A DNA stretch of 64,000 nt from positions 242,750-306,749 of the forward strand of contig JAJEIO010000061.1 in the NCBI GenBank assembly GCA_022827835.1, read 5' to 3'. Made by a program: the position numbers and the translations under genes. The first letter of the stretch is position 1, and each line of letters begins with the position of its first letter. This DNA comes from Candidatus Latescibacterota bacterium (GTDB lineage Bacteria > Latescibacterota > UBA2968 > UBA8231). The notes below the pieces were generated by a model. That model was not told the origin of the DNA. It saw only the letters and a program-made list of their open reading frames with translations, and did not search any database. Below, piece after piece: positions 26,181 to 34,923 of the stretch.

Positions 26181-26894
26181 TTATTGCGGAGGTGGCGGAG
26201 GGGCGCTTTGGCTGATGACCTCGATGAAGACTCCGCCGAATATCCAGATTAGCCACAAAAGCCCAAGAGAGAGGGTTGCCTTGCGCACGGGCGCGTCGGC
26301 CAGCGCACTCAAGCCGACGCCCATGATCCCAATCTGCCACAGGTCAAAGGGATTGAGGGCCGTAAGAATCCGGCCGCCAAACGTGGCTGCGGCTTCCTCG
26401 GACAAAAAGAGGCCCAGCCCCAGATGGGCCCCGATGTCGCCGGTTGCCAGCACCAGCACCACGCGCACCACCCACTCGACGGCCACCACCAACAGCGCAT
26501 ACGCTTTTACGACCAACATTTGCCGGTAGCTAACCTCGGCTTGGAAAACGGAGCGTGCCAGCATCAAAAGCACGCCCCCGACCACGACTAGGGAGAAAAA
26601 GAGCCCCACCGGGACCACCATCCAGCCATGCGCTTGGAGCGCCTCTGCTTGCTGCCGCTCAGTCTCGTCCAAGCCCTCTAGCTGCTCCTGGACGGCTGGT
26701 GCTCCTGCGTCGAGGGTCAGGTTATAGCAGCCAACCCCCACCGCGCAAACCAAGAGGACTGGCAGCAGCCAGTCGTGGGCGCTCTCTTGGCCGCGCACCG
26801 CGGCAAAAGCTGTGCTCGGCGCGTAAAAAACGCGCTGCATCCGTGCGAAGAGGCTTAGGTCTTCGGCGGCAAACCCCGGTCCGGTTGCGCTCAT
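26181..26894 (-). CDS. YIP1 family membrane protein
   Basis: The 237-residue protein has an N-terminal cytoplasmic part (MQRVFYAPSTAFAAVRG) and about five hydrophobic segments, with WLLPVLLVCAVGVGCYN and VVPVGLFFSLVVVGGVLL among them, the pattern of bacterial Yip1-domain proteins (PF04893). An ALNPFDLWQIGIMGVGLSAL segment near the end is characteristic. The C-terminus is a proline run (SAPPPPPQ). It sits in the inner membrane; function is unknown for bacterial members. It is transcribed in the same direction as the hydrolase, 55 bp upstream of it. Confidence 0.75.
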   Translation of the reverse strand: MSATGPGFAAEDLSLFARMQRVFYAPSTAFAAVRGQESAHDWLLPVLLVCAVGVGCYNLTLDAGAPAVQEQLEGLDETERQQAEALQAHGWMVVPVGLFFSLVVVGGVLLMLARSVFQAEVSYRQMLVVKAYALLVVAVEWVVRVVLVLATGDIGAHLGLGLFLSEEAAATFGGRILTALNPFDLWQIGIMGVGLSALADAPVRKATLSLGLLWLIWIFGGVFIEVISQSAPPPPPQ

Positions 26895-27276
26895 GGGCCG
26901 TTTATCTCCATTAGTGCGATGTTGATGGCGGGATAAACGGGATGGAGGTCGTCTATCCCTTTGAATTCCTTTAATATAGAGGCCGCAGTGCCAATGCCAA
27001 ACGAAGGATTGGAAGAGTAGGGGTGGGTTGGATGGCCCAGCGGCCGGCGAATTAGTTGCTTGTGCTGCGGCTGAGATTGACTATATTTACCCCATCGTTT
27101 GTCTCTGCAATAGTTGTAGGGGCATTTTGAACCACGTTGGCAGTCGTTCGGATTCGCGTAGATCCTACCCCCGGGCCTGATGTAGTTCTCCTACCGAAAA
27201 GCCTGAAGCAGTAGATTCCTACTCAAAGTTATTCGCACGTTCTGCTCTAACCGCACATTGCAAAAGGATTTTACTT
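26895..27276. other. Intergenic gap upstream of the cold-shock gene
   Basis: No ORF, repeat or tRNA is visible in these 382 bases. The part before 27277 probably contains the promoter and a long leader of the cold-shock gene, as cspA-type genes often have one, but no hexamer pair is convincing. A GGAT/ATCC short dyad near 27150 is too weak to call. A ribosome site AAAAGGA lies at 27260-27266. Confidence 0.5.
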
Positions 27277-27486
27277 ATGGCAGATCGCGAGAAGGGAACC
27301 GTAAAATGGTTCAACGACGCGAAGGGCTTCGGATTTATTGAGCGCGAGAACGGCGAAGATGTTTTCGTCCATCACAGCGCGATCCAGGCCGAGGGTTTCC
27401 GCACCTTGTCCGATGGGCAGCAAGTGGAGTTTGAAGTCGTCCAGGGCAAGAAAGGCCCGGCGGCTGAGAGCGTCATAGCACTTTAG
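27277..27486 (+). CDS. CspA-family cold-shock protein
   Basis: The 69-residue product has both nucleic-acid-binding motifs: KWFNDAKGFGFIER (RNP1-like, residues 10-23) and DVFVHHSAI (RNP2-like, residues 28-36), ending in the typical EVVQGKKGPAAESVIAL. It would be a single OB-fold RNA chaperone. Its length is normal. A strong terminator follows (27511-27547), so it is transcribed alone; an RNA-binding RRM gene is next on the same strand. Confidence 0.95.
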   Translation: MADREKGTVKWFNDAKGFGFIERENGEDVFVHHSAIQAEGFRTLSDGQQVEFEVVQGKKGPAAESVIAL

Positions 27487-27510
27487 GCTTTGGCCTTATA
27501 TAGTGCAAGA

Positions 27511-27547
27511 GGGGGTGATGTACACTACATCACTCCCTTTTATTTTT
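27511..27547 (+). terminator. Intrinsic terminator after the cold-shock gene
   Basis: GGGGGTGATGTA (27511-27522) pairs with TACATCACTCCC (27526-27537, one G-U pair) around CAC and is followed by TTTTATTTTT. Confidence 0.85.
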
Positions 27548-27556
27548 GGAGTTTAG

Positions 27557-27823
27557 ATGAAGATTCGCGTCGATAATTTATCTGCTGACACCACCGAAGA
27601 CGACCTCCGTACGCTGTTTGAGTTGTTCGGGGCCGTCGCCGCTGCTACCATTGATCCGCGTCGCCGCTGGGGCCAAATCGACATGCCCAGCAAGGCCGCG
27701 GCCCGCGAGGCCATCGACATGCTCAACGGGCAAAATCTCAAGGGCTTAGACATGGTAGTCGAGGAAATGACCGACCGTCCTGCGCGCCCGCGCGGCAGGT
27801 TCCGCAGAGGCCGACGGCGCTAG
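27557..27823 (+). CDS. RNA-recognition-motif (RRM) protein
   Basis: The 88-residue product is one RRM: RVDNLSADTTEDDLRTLFE (beta1-alpha1, with RNP2-like start KIRVDNL), RRRWGQIDMPSKAAAREAID (RNP1-like strand and alpha2, departing from the usual aromatic RNP1), and an Arg-rich tail (RGRFRRGRRR). It is expected in the cytoplasm as a small RNA-binding protein like those of cyanobacteria. GGAG precedes ATG 27557. The aromatic RNP1 residues are reduced, so binding mode may differ. Confidence 0.85.
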   Translation: MKIRVDNLSADTTEDDLRTLFELFGAVAAATIDPRRRWGQIDMPSKAAAREAIDMLNGQNLKGLDMVVEEMTDRPARPRGRFRRGRRR

Positions 27824-27826
27824 CCC

Positions 27827-29593
27827 TTACTCGTACCACTGAGCTTGTAGGCTGAACAAGCGGCTGTATTCGCCGCCTTTGCGCATCAGGTCCTCGTGCG
27901 TCCCCTCCTCGATGAGCCGTCCTCCCTTGAGCACCAAGATCCGGTCGGCGATCCTCGCGGCACCGAGGCGGTGCGAAATCAATACCGAGGCTTTGCCCCG
28001 GGTCATCTCCCCAAAGTGACGATAGACTTCGGCTTCGGCTTTGGGGTCTAGGGCCGCGGTCGGCTCGTCTAGCACCACGAACTCGGCCGTCCGCACCAGC
28101 GCTCGCGCCGTCGCCAGCTTCTGCCACTGTCCAGTCGATAAATCTGTGCCCCCCAGTTCCTTGCCCAGTAGAGTCTCGTACTGATCTGGAAATTCGGCGA
28201 TAAACTCGGCCGCCCCCGCCCATCTGGCCGCCTGCTCGACGGTCGCCTGTTCGCCCAATGCCCCGAAGGCGATGTTGTCGCGCACGGAAAACTGGAAGCG
28301 CACGAAGTCTTGGAAGACGGCCGCAAAAAGCCGCCGCACCTGCTCTCGCGGCCATTCTGGTAGCGGCTTGTCGCCGAGCAGGATTTGTCCGCTCGTCGGC
28401 TGGTACAGTCCCATCATCAGCTTGACCAAGGTAGTTTTGCCGGCTCCGTTTTCGCCGACCAGTGCGATCCGCTCGCCTGGGCGGATTGCCAAGTCGATGT
28501 CCGTCAGCACCTCTTCGCCGCCCGGATAGTGAAAAGACACCTTGTCAAAGCGCAGCGACAGGCGTTCCCCGGCCAGCGTCCTGCTCGCGTCGGTCGGCGG
28601 CCCGGCGGATTCCTCGGGGGCCACCAAGCTGAAAAACTCATAGAGGTCCCCCAAGTAAAGGGACTCTTCGTGCAGCGTGCCCAGCGAGCGCATGATCCCT
28701 TCGAGCCGCCAAGTAAACTGCTGCACCGCCCGCGTCAGCATCCCGTATTGGCCAATCGTCAGTTGTGCCCCGGCCACCATCCAAGCGAGGATCGTCAGGC
28801 AGCTTACGTAGGCCCAGCCGTCAATGCTGGAGGTCAGCCCGCCGAGCCACGCCTGTTTGGTCTCTAGCCCGCGCCGCTCTTTTGCTAGGGCGACTGCTTT
28901 CTCGCGCCACGTGTCGAGCAGATGGTCTCGCAGGGTGAACAGCCGCACCTCCATCGCCTCCTCGCGCTTGGTCATCAGGTCGCGGAAATAGGCTGTTTCG
29001 CGGTATTGCGGCGTGCGCTCGCGATAGACGTAGTGCGTCTTCTTGTTCATCCGCATCATCACCCACACCCCCGGCACCGAACCGATAACCACCAGTGGTC
29101 CCAGCGCCCAGTGCCCGGTCAGCAGCACGGCTACAATCGCCCCTAGCCCCCCGAGTGCGCCGACGACGTCTAGCACCACATTGAGCAGGCTCAGGAGCCG
29201 GCCGCTCAGGTCCTCGTTGGCCCGCTTGAGCGCATCGTAGAACGAGGGATGCTCAAAGCTGGCCAACTCGACCTTTTGCACCTTGTCGATGACTCGGCGC
29301 TGGATCCGCACGCCGATTTTTTCCTGCACATCGACCTGCAAAACCGCCCGCGCCATATCGAGCAGCATATAGGCAAAGAGCGTGCCGAAAAATCCGCCGA
29401 CCCAAGGCAGGACCTGTAAAAAAGCCGCCCGTCCCTCGCCCAACACCGCGGCCAACTCATCGACGATCCGTCCGGTTAGCCACAGTTCTACCGCTGGCAG
29501 CAGGGAGCTAACCAGCGCCAGCGCCGCCAATCCACCCACCCCCAAGGGATGGACTTGCAGCGCCTCTTTGAGCATTTTGGGCAACAGGCTCAT
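27827..29593 (-). CDS. ABC exporter half-transporter (permease plus ATPase), downstream partner
   Basis: The 588-residue protein has an N-terminal type-1 exporter membrane domain (about 1-330; segments such as VGGFFGTLFAYMLLD) fused to an ATPase: Walker A GENGAGKTTLVKL (about 378-390), signature LSTGQWQK (about 482-489, not the LSGGQ consensus), Walker B FVVLDEPTAALD and H-loop LISHRLGAAR. It overlaps the upstream exporter by 4 bp (ATGA), so the two probably make a heterodimer. Substrate unknown; such pairs export peptides, lipids or drugs. RRM-gene stop lies 4 bp from its stop. Confidence 0.9.
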   Translation of the reverse strand: MSLLPKMLKEALQVHPLGVGGLAALALVSSLLPAVELWLTGRIVDELAAVLGEGRAAFLQVLPWVGGFFGTLFAYMLLDMARAVLQVDVQEKIGVRIQRRVIDKVQKVELASFEHPSFYDALKRANEDLSGRLLSLLNVVLDVVGALGGLGAIVAVLLTGHWALGPLVVIGSVPGVWVMMRMNKKTHYVYRERTPQYRETAYFRDLMTKREEAMEVRLFTLRDHLLDTWREKAVALAKERRGLETKQAWLGGLTSSIDGWAYVSCLTILAWMVAGAQLTIGQYGMLTRAVQQFTWRLEGIMRSLGTLHEESLYLGDLYEFFSLVAPEESAGPPTDASRTLAGERLSLRFDKVSFHYPGGEEVLTDIDLAIRPGERIALVGENGAGKTTLVKLMMGLYQPTSGQILLGDKPLPEWPREQVRRLFAAVFQDFVRFQFSVRDNIAFGALGEQATVEQAARWAGAAEFIAEFPDQYETLLGKELGGTDLSTGQWQKLATARALVRTAEFVVLDEPTAALDPKAEAEVYRHFGEMTRGKASVLISHRLGAARIADRILVLKGGRLIEEGTHEDLMRKGGEYSRLFSLQAQWYE

Positions 29594-31389
29594 TGGTACC
29601 TCTGCGCTTGTAGTGCGAACATCCGCGCGTATTCGCCCCTACGCGCCATCAGCTCGTCGTGGGTTCCCTCCTCCAACACCCGGCCTTCGTCGAGGACTAT
29701 GATGCGGTCGGCCACCCGGGCCGAGGCCATGCGGTGCGAGACGAAAACGGCTGACTTGCCCTCGCTCAAGGCGCGAAACTGGCGAAAGAGTTCCAGTTCG
29801 GCCCGTGGGTCCAGCGCCGCAGTCGGCTCGTCGAAGACCAGAAGCTGGGCGTCGCGGAAATAGGCGCGCGACAGCGCCAGCTTCTGCCACTGCCCGCGCG
29901 ATAGGTCTTGTCCGCCCTCGAAGTAGCGCCCCAAGGTCGCGTCGTAGCCGGCGGCTAGCGCCGCTACTATTGGCGCACTCCCGCCGGCCAGCGCCGCCTG
30001 CTCCACCCGGGCCTGATCGTCCAGTTCTTCAGCCTGCCCATAGCCGATATTCTCCCGCGCCGTGCGCTGATATTGCACAAAGTCTTGGAATACTGCGGCA
30101 CAGCGCCGCCGCAGGATTTCCGGGTTGAGCTGGCGTCCATCTACCCCATTGTAGAGCACCCGGCCCTCACTCGGCGGATACAGCCCCAAGAGCAGCTTGA
30201 CTAAGGTAGTCTTGCCAGCTCCATTGGTACCTACCAACGCCAGCTTCTCCCCGGGCCTGAGCCGCAGCGAGACCCGGTTGAGTACCGAGGGGCCGTCGCC
30301 GTAGGCAAATCCGACCCCCTCGACGACGATGTCTAGCGGCCGCTCGGGTAGCTCTTCCCAGCCCACTCCCTGCTCGGTCGGCGACTCCACAAACGAGCGC
30401 AAGTCGCGGATATAGAGCGCCTGCTCAAAGACATCGCCCATTTGCCGCAGCATCTGGAAGAGGGTGCCTTGGAAGCGCACGATGGTCTCGGCTAGGGCGA
30501 AAAATCCGCCCAAGGTCAGAGCACCATAGGCCGCTTGATAGAGCAGAATGACCAGCGCCAACAGCGCCGAGCCGATCCCGCTGAGCCGCCCGCCGAACAA
30601 GTAGCGCTGCTGTTGCAAGGTTAGCCGGAAGCGCTGTCGGCGGAGCGTCTGGGCTAGATTCTCCCAAGTGCGGACGAGGAAGTCGCCTAACCCGTAGAGC
30701 CGGATTTCCTTGGCGGCGTCGCGGTCGGTCACCAAACCCACCAAGTACTCGGCGCGGCGCTGCTCGGGCGTCTGTTCGTGGAAGAGCGCGTAGATTTCGC
30801 GGCCGCGCCGCATTTGGGTGTAGAAAATCGGGGCCGTGCCCAAGAACAGCACCAGCGGGATCGACCAGTGCCCGGTCGCAAAGAGCGCGATCAAAGTGCA
30901 GAGCACAATCGCGCTTTCGAGCGTGGACATCGCGTCGCGGAAGATGCCGTAGGCTCGGAAGTACGCCGCTTGGAGCGCCCGCTGCATGCGGTCGAAAAAT
31001 TCCCGATACTCAAACTCGTTCAGCCCCACCCGCGCTGCTTGTTCGAGCACTCGCTCTTGCAACTGCCAGCTCGTCTTCTCCCGCACGGCCGCGCCCGCGT
31101 GTCCTCGCACGGCCGCGAGCATGGCCTCCAACAGCCGCAGCCCAGCCAACCAAGTTAGTAGCGGCACTACGACCGCAAACCCCGCGGCCCCTTGGCCGTA
31201 CACCGCGTGGACGCCATCGACGAGTTCTTTGATGACTAGGATTCTCGCGGCGGGCAAAAAGGCTGGCAGGAATTGCCCGCAGACGCCGACGGCCATGGCC
31301 CAAGGCGCGCCGCGCCATAGGACGCCAGCAAACCACGCAAGGGCTTGGCGCACTTCGCGGGGATGGATGTTGGGAGCGTTTTGATTCAC
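29590..31389 (-). CDS. ABC exporter half-transporter (permease plus ATPase), upstream partner
   Basis: The 599-residue protein starts at GTG 31389. It has a membrane domain in the first 330 residues and an ATPase with Walker A GTNGAGKTTLVKL, signature LSRGQWQKLALSR, Walker B LLVFDEPTAALD and H-loop FVSHRMASAR. It overlaps the start of the next half-transporter, so both are made as a pair from one operon and likely pair in the inner membrane. Both signature motifs depart from LSGGQ at the third residue (T, R). No accessory peptide gene is seen nearby. Confidence 0.9.
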   Translation of the reverse strand: MNQNAPNIHPREVRQALAWFAGVLWRGAPWAMAVGVCGQFLPAFLPAARILVIKELVDGVHAVYGQGAAGFAVVVPLLTWLAGLRLLEAMLAAVRGHAGAAVREKTSWQLQERVLEQAARVGLNEFEYREFFDRMQRALQAAYFRAYGIFRDAMSTLESAIVLCTLIALFATGHWSIPLVLFLGTAPIFYTQMRRGREIYALFHEQTPEQRRAEYLVGLVTDRDAAKEIRLYGLGDFLVRTWENLAQTLRRQRFRLTLQQQRYLFGGRLSGIGSALLALVILLYQAAYGALTLGGFFALAETIVRFQGTLFQMLRQMGDVFEQALYIRDLRSFVESPTEQGVGWEELPERPLDIVVEGVGFAYGDGPSVLNRVSLRLRPGEKLALVGTNGAGKTTLVKLLLGLYPPSEGRVLYNGVDGRQLNPEILRRRCAAVFQDFVQYQRTARENIGYGQAEELDDQARVEQAALAGGSAPIVAALAAGYDATLGRYFEGGQDLSRGQWQKLALSRAYFRDAQLLVFDEPTAALDPRAELELFRQFRALSEGKSAVFVSHRMASARVADRIIVLDEGRVLEEGTHDELMARRGEYARMFALQAQRYQ

Positions 31390-31536
31390 GTTTAAGGCAC
31401 CGCCGTTTCAATTAACGCACGAACATGCACAATTACCACCCCGAGGCTCCCAAGTGCAATTTTGCCAATGCACGCAGAATCCCTTTTTATTGTTTGCATC
31501 ATCAACTGAAGCAGTCAACGCGCAGGGACTCCGCTC

Positions 31537-34092
31537 ATGCACAATGTAGCGCTCGACTTACTCATCTTGCTCGCCGGGATTTGGCTGGTGGCCGTGACCT
31601 TGCGGCCGCTGGGCCTGCCGACGGTGATGGGCGAACTGATCGTCGGGGTCTTGGTGGGGCCGGCGGTGTTCGGCTGGATTGAGCCGGACGAGGCCATTCA
31701 GTTGTTGGCCGAGATCGGCATCTTCTTTCTGATGTTCCACGCCGGGGTGGAGACCCAGCCCAACGAGTTTTTCGCCGCGCTCAAGCGCTCGCTGGGGGTG
31801 GCGATAGCAGGGGCCGCAGTGCCCTTTGCCGTCAGCTTTGCCGTCGCCCAATTCTTCGGGTTGGATCTGGCTGCCTCCGTCTTTGTGGGGCTGATCATTG
31901 GAACGGCTACCGCAGTCGTAATCACCCTAAAAAGCTTCAAGGACTTGGGGTTGACCGATACGCGCATTGCGCGGATCGTCGTCGCCAGTTGCATCATCAA
32001 CGACCTTTTGACCTTGATCTTTTTTAGCTTAGTGATCGGCGCACTCTCCGGCGGCACCTTTGCCCCTTTGGATCTAGCCGTCAACTTGGGCAAGGTGGTG
32101 GGATTTTTCGCAGTCGCGCTGCTGTTGGGCACCTTTGTCTATCCCCGACTCACCCTGCCCTTCCGCGCCGAAGGTGGCAAGGGCTTCACCTTCGTGCTGT
32201 TGGCCGCCATTGCCGCCGGCCTTTTTGCCGAGGCCATTGGGCTGCACATGATCTTGGGTGCCTACTTGGCGGGTCTTTTCTTTGAGGAGCGCGTCGCCCA
32301 CCCCAATTTAGTCAAGGTGGTAAACGATCGCGCGTATGGCATTGCCTATTCGTTCCTCGGGCCGATCTTCTTCATCTCGCTGGGCTTTTCCATTTCGTTT
32401 GACATTAGCGCGTCGAGCGTGGCGTTTATCGCGCTTTTAGCAGTGACGGTCATTGCTGGGCAGGTGCTTAGTGCCGGTGGCATGGCGCTGCGCATTGGTA
32501 TGCCTTGGCGAGAGGCGCTGACGGTGGGTGTGGGCATGTGCGGCCGTGCCGAGATGGCGTTTATCTTAGCCGCGCTGGCCCTGGCGCAAGGAGTGATCGG
32601 TCAGGAGACCTTTACCATTTTGATCTTCACCGCGTTCCTGTTAAATCTCTTCACGCCGCTGGCGCTCAAGGGCTGCTCGGTCCTCCTGGAAGGCCGGGTG
32701 GCGCATGGAGGAGACACCCACCTTGGGGTGTTTCAGATCGACAAGTTCAGTACCCCGCTCGTCGATGAAAACCTAGCCGACCGCGCCCTGCCCGCGGTAG
32801 AGGACGCCGTAGTCATCTATGGATACGGGCCGGAGGTCGAGACCCTAATAGAAGAGCTTGCGAGTCGGCACCTGCCAATGGTGGTGATCGAAGAGGACGA
32901 GGCGACAGCGCGGCAGCTCCAGACCAGTGCTGATGTGCAGGTCGTGCATGCGCACCTAGCAGCAGAGACGCTGGACCTGCGGCAGTTGACCAAGGCCAAG
33001 GCGCTGGTGGCCAACGGCCCAGATGACGACAATGCCCTGTTTGCGCTCAGCGCTCGCGAGGCCGGTTTTGCCGGTCCAATCGTGGCGATGATCGAACACC
33101 CCCAGCGCCGTGGCCCTATGCTGTTGGCGGGCGCGACCGCAGCCTTTACCCCCAACCACGTTCTCGCTGCGGCGATCGCCGTCCGCGCTAGCGCGAAGAT
33201 CGGGCCGCGGGTGGCGGGGGTAGAGCCGCTCGACTCGCTGCTCGAAGTGGCCGAACTGCGCGTTCACGACCAAAGCTCGCTCGCCAACCGCACCTTGGCC
33301 GAGACCGAGCTGTACACTCGGACTGGTGCCCACATCGTTGGGCAGTGGGCGGACGACGCGCTCGGTTCGCCTCCAGCCGCGGCGGAAAAGCTGGAGCCCG
33401 GAACCATTCTGGTGGCGGTCGGCACGCCCGAGAGTATTCACCGGTTAAACGACATGGCCCGGCCGATTACCCAGCAGGGACCGATTGTGGTGATTGGCTT
33501 TGCCGATGTCGGGCAAAAGCTGGTCGAGATTCTCCACGCTGCGGGCGAGGATGTGCAGGTCGTCGATGAAACCGACAGCGACGGAGTCGATGTGGTCGGC
33601 GACGTGCTCGACGTGCGCGTCTTGGACCGTGCTGCCATTGCGGAGGCGCGGGTCGTCATCCTCGCCCTCGACAGCGACGGGGCCGCCCTGTTTGCCGCGG
33701 CGGTGGTGCGCGATCACGTCCCGGAGATTCCCCTATTGGCCTGCGTGTCCCACGTTGAAAACGCCGACCGGGTGCAGCGCGCTGGCGCTGATTTTGCGCT
33801 CTCGGTCAGCCAGGTCGCCGGCCAGTTGCTGGTTCATCACGTCCTCGGGGAAATGGTTTCGCACAAGCCCCGGATCAAGATGGTCAAGCTGCGGCCCGGC
33901 CCTCTCGCCGGGCGGCATCCGCTCGCCGCGCGCATCCGCGAGCGCACGGGCTGCTCGGTGGTGGCGGTCGAGCGGGCTGGCGAGGTGCTCATGGAGATTC
34001 CGGCTTCGTTGGTGCTTGAGCCTGAGGACGCGCTTTACATCTGCGGCACGCCTGCGGCCTTTGACCGCTACTACGAGGAATTTCCGACTTAG
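31537..34092 (+). CDS. CPA2-type monovalent cation:proton antiporter with RCK/TrkA domains
   Basis: The 851-residue product has about 12 membrane segments (1-385; MGELIVGVLVGPAVFG and GIFFLMFHAGVE are CPA2 signatures). Two cytosolic regulatory modules follow: a TrkA_N/RCK domain (VVIYGYGPEVETLIEELA, about 425) with TrkA_C, and a second RCK (IVVIGFADVGQKLVEIL, about 651) with a final TrkA_C. The layout matches Kef-like K+ or Na+/H+ antiporters gated by ligand binding. The final GYGPEV and GFADVG nucleotide-type motifs are degenerate GxGxxG, so the ligand may not be NAD. It is transcribed away from the ABC pair and overlaps the convergent PhyH gene by 4 bp. Confidence 0.9.
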   Translation: MHNVALDLLILLAGIWLVAVTLRPLGLPTVMGELIVGVLVGPAVFGWIEPDEAIQLLAEIGIFFLMFHAGVETQPNEFFAALKRSLGVAIAGAAVPFAVSFAVAQFFGLDLAASVFVGLIIGTATAVVITLKSFKDLGLTDTRIARIVVASCIINDLLTLIFFSLVIGALSGGTFAPLDLAVNLGKVVGFFAVALLLGTFVYPRLTLPFRAEGGKGFTFVLLAAIAAGLFAEAIGLHMILGAYLAGLFFEERVAHPNLVKVVNDRAYGIAYSFLGPIFFISLGFSISFDISASSVAFIALLAVTVIAGQVLSAGGMALRIGMPWREALTVGVGMCGRAEMAFILAALALAQGVIGQETFTILIFTAFLLNLFTPLALKGCSVLLEGRVAHGGDTHLGVFQIDKFSTPLVDENLADRALPAVEDAVVIYGYGPEVETLIEELASRHLPMVVIEEDEATARQLQTSADVQVVHAHLAAETLDLRQLTKAKALVANGPDDDNALFALSAREAGFAGPIVAMIEHPQRRGPMLLAGATAAFTPNHVLAAAIAVRASAKIGPRVAGVEPLDSLLEVAELRVHDQSSLANRTLAETELYTRTGAHIVGQWADDALGSPPAAAEKLEPGTILVAVGTPESIHRLNDMARPITQQGPIVVIGFADVGQKLVEILHAAGEDVQVVDETDSDGVDVVGDVLDVRVLDRAAIAEARVVILALDSDGAALFAAAVVRDHVPEIPLLACVSHVENADRVQRAGADFALSVSQVAGQLLVHHVLGEMVSHKPRIKMVKLRPGPLAGRHPLAARIRERTGCSVVAVERAGEVLMEIPASLVLEPEDALYICGTPAAFDRYYEEFPT

Positions 34093-34913
34093 CTTTGGGG
34101 TGGATAGGCCCGGAACAAGTCTCGTTGCGCTTCTGTGAAGCGGGCGAAGGTCTCCGGGGTGATGTGCTGCTTTTCATCCATGGTGGCGATGTTTTGCGAC
34201 ATCATCCAATACGGGCCGTAGCCCACGTGCAGGGTTTTGCGCGTCTGCTCAGAGCGGTTGGTGAAGCCGCCGTGGCGCAAGTTCTCGGTGAAGAGAATCG
34301 CGTCGCCGGCTTTGACCTCTAGGCCGACCATGTCGGGGTCTTCATCGGGATCGTTGCTGTGGGGCGAGGGCAGGTTGGTCTTGTGCGTTCCCGGCACCAC
34401 GCAAAAGGCCCCCTGCTCGTTGGTGCAGTCGTGGATGAAATAGACCATTCGCACCATCATGCAGTCGATGCCGTGGTCGGTGTAGCTGTAGCGGTACTTT
34501 TGACTGGCTGAAGCGGTGCCGCCGTGGCAGCCGGTGGCGTTGCCTCGATAGCGGATGCGGATCTCGGAGTTGTTGATCGTCGGCCGCTGTTTGACGATGC
34601 CGTGGATATAGTTCATCGTCGGCTGGTGGTCGAGCAAAACGTCAAAGGCCGGGTTGGCGTTCCAGTAGTCTTCGATCATGAGGGTCTTACCCTCGGCCCG
34701 CTCGCCGTTGGTGTGGTAGCCGCGCTCGGGATTGGCGTGGTAGTTGGCTCCCCAGCCGCTTTGCTTGCGCGGCGGTTGGGTGACGTGCGCGAGCGCGTGT
34801 TCTTCCAGCTCATCAACGGCTTCAGCCAGCGCGGCCACTTGGGTCTCGTTCAGCAGGTTCTCAATGACGATGTAGCCCTGGCGGTCGAATTCAAAGGTTT
34901 CGATTTCGTTCAC
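34089..34913 (-). CDS. Phytanoyl-CoA dioxygenase (PhyH) family protein, HGG at the metal site
   Basis: The 274-residue protein has PhyH features: GAFCVVPGTHKTNLP (about 168-182), His214 in NLRHGGFTNR and Arg225. The proximal motif is CHGG at His130-Gly132 instead of HxD, so the acidic iron ligand is absent, as in the copy at 20569. Catalysis, if any, would need a 2-His site as in halogenase-type enzymes; loss of activity is equally possible. The amidohydrolase gene lies 10 bp upstream on the same strand (stop at 34924), so both are likely in one operon. Its stop overlaps the antiporter stop convergently. Confidence 0.85.
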   Translation of the reverse strand: MNEIETFEFDRQGYIVIENLLNETQVAALAEAVDELEEHALAHVTQPPRKQSGWGANYHANPERGYHTNGERAEGKTLMIEDYWNANPAFDVLLDHQPTMNYIHGIVKQRPTINNSEIRIRYRGNATGCHGGTASASQKYRYSYTDHGIDCMMVRMVYFIHDCTNEQGAFCVVPGTHKTNLPSPHSNDPDEDPDMVGLEVKAGDAILFTENLRHGGFTNRSEQTRKTLHVGYGPYWMMSQNIATMDEKQHITPETFARFTEAQRDLFRAYPPQS

Positions 34914-34923
34914 GTGTTGCTCC

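Noticed and set aside
26895..27276. A riboswitch or RNA thermometer before the cold-shock gene
   Set aside because: Only short weak dyads are visible; a long leader is plausible, but no structure can be supported.
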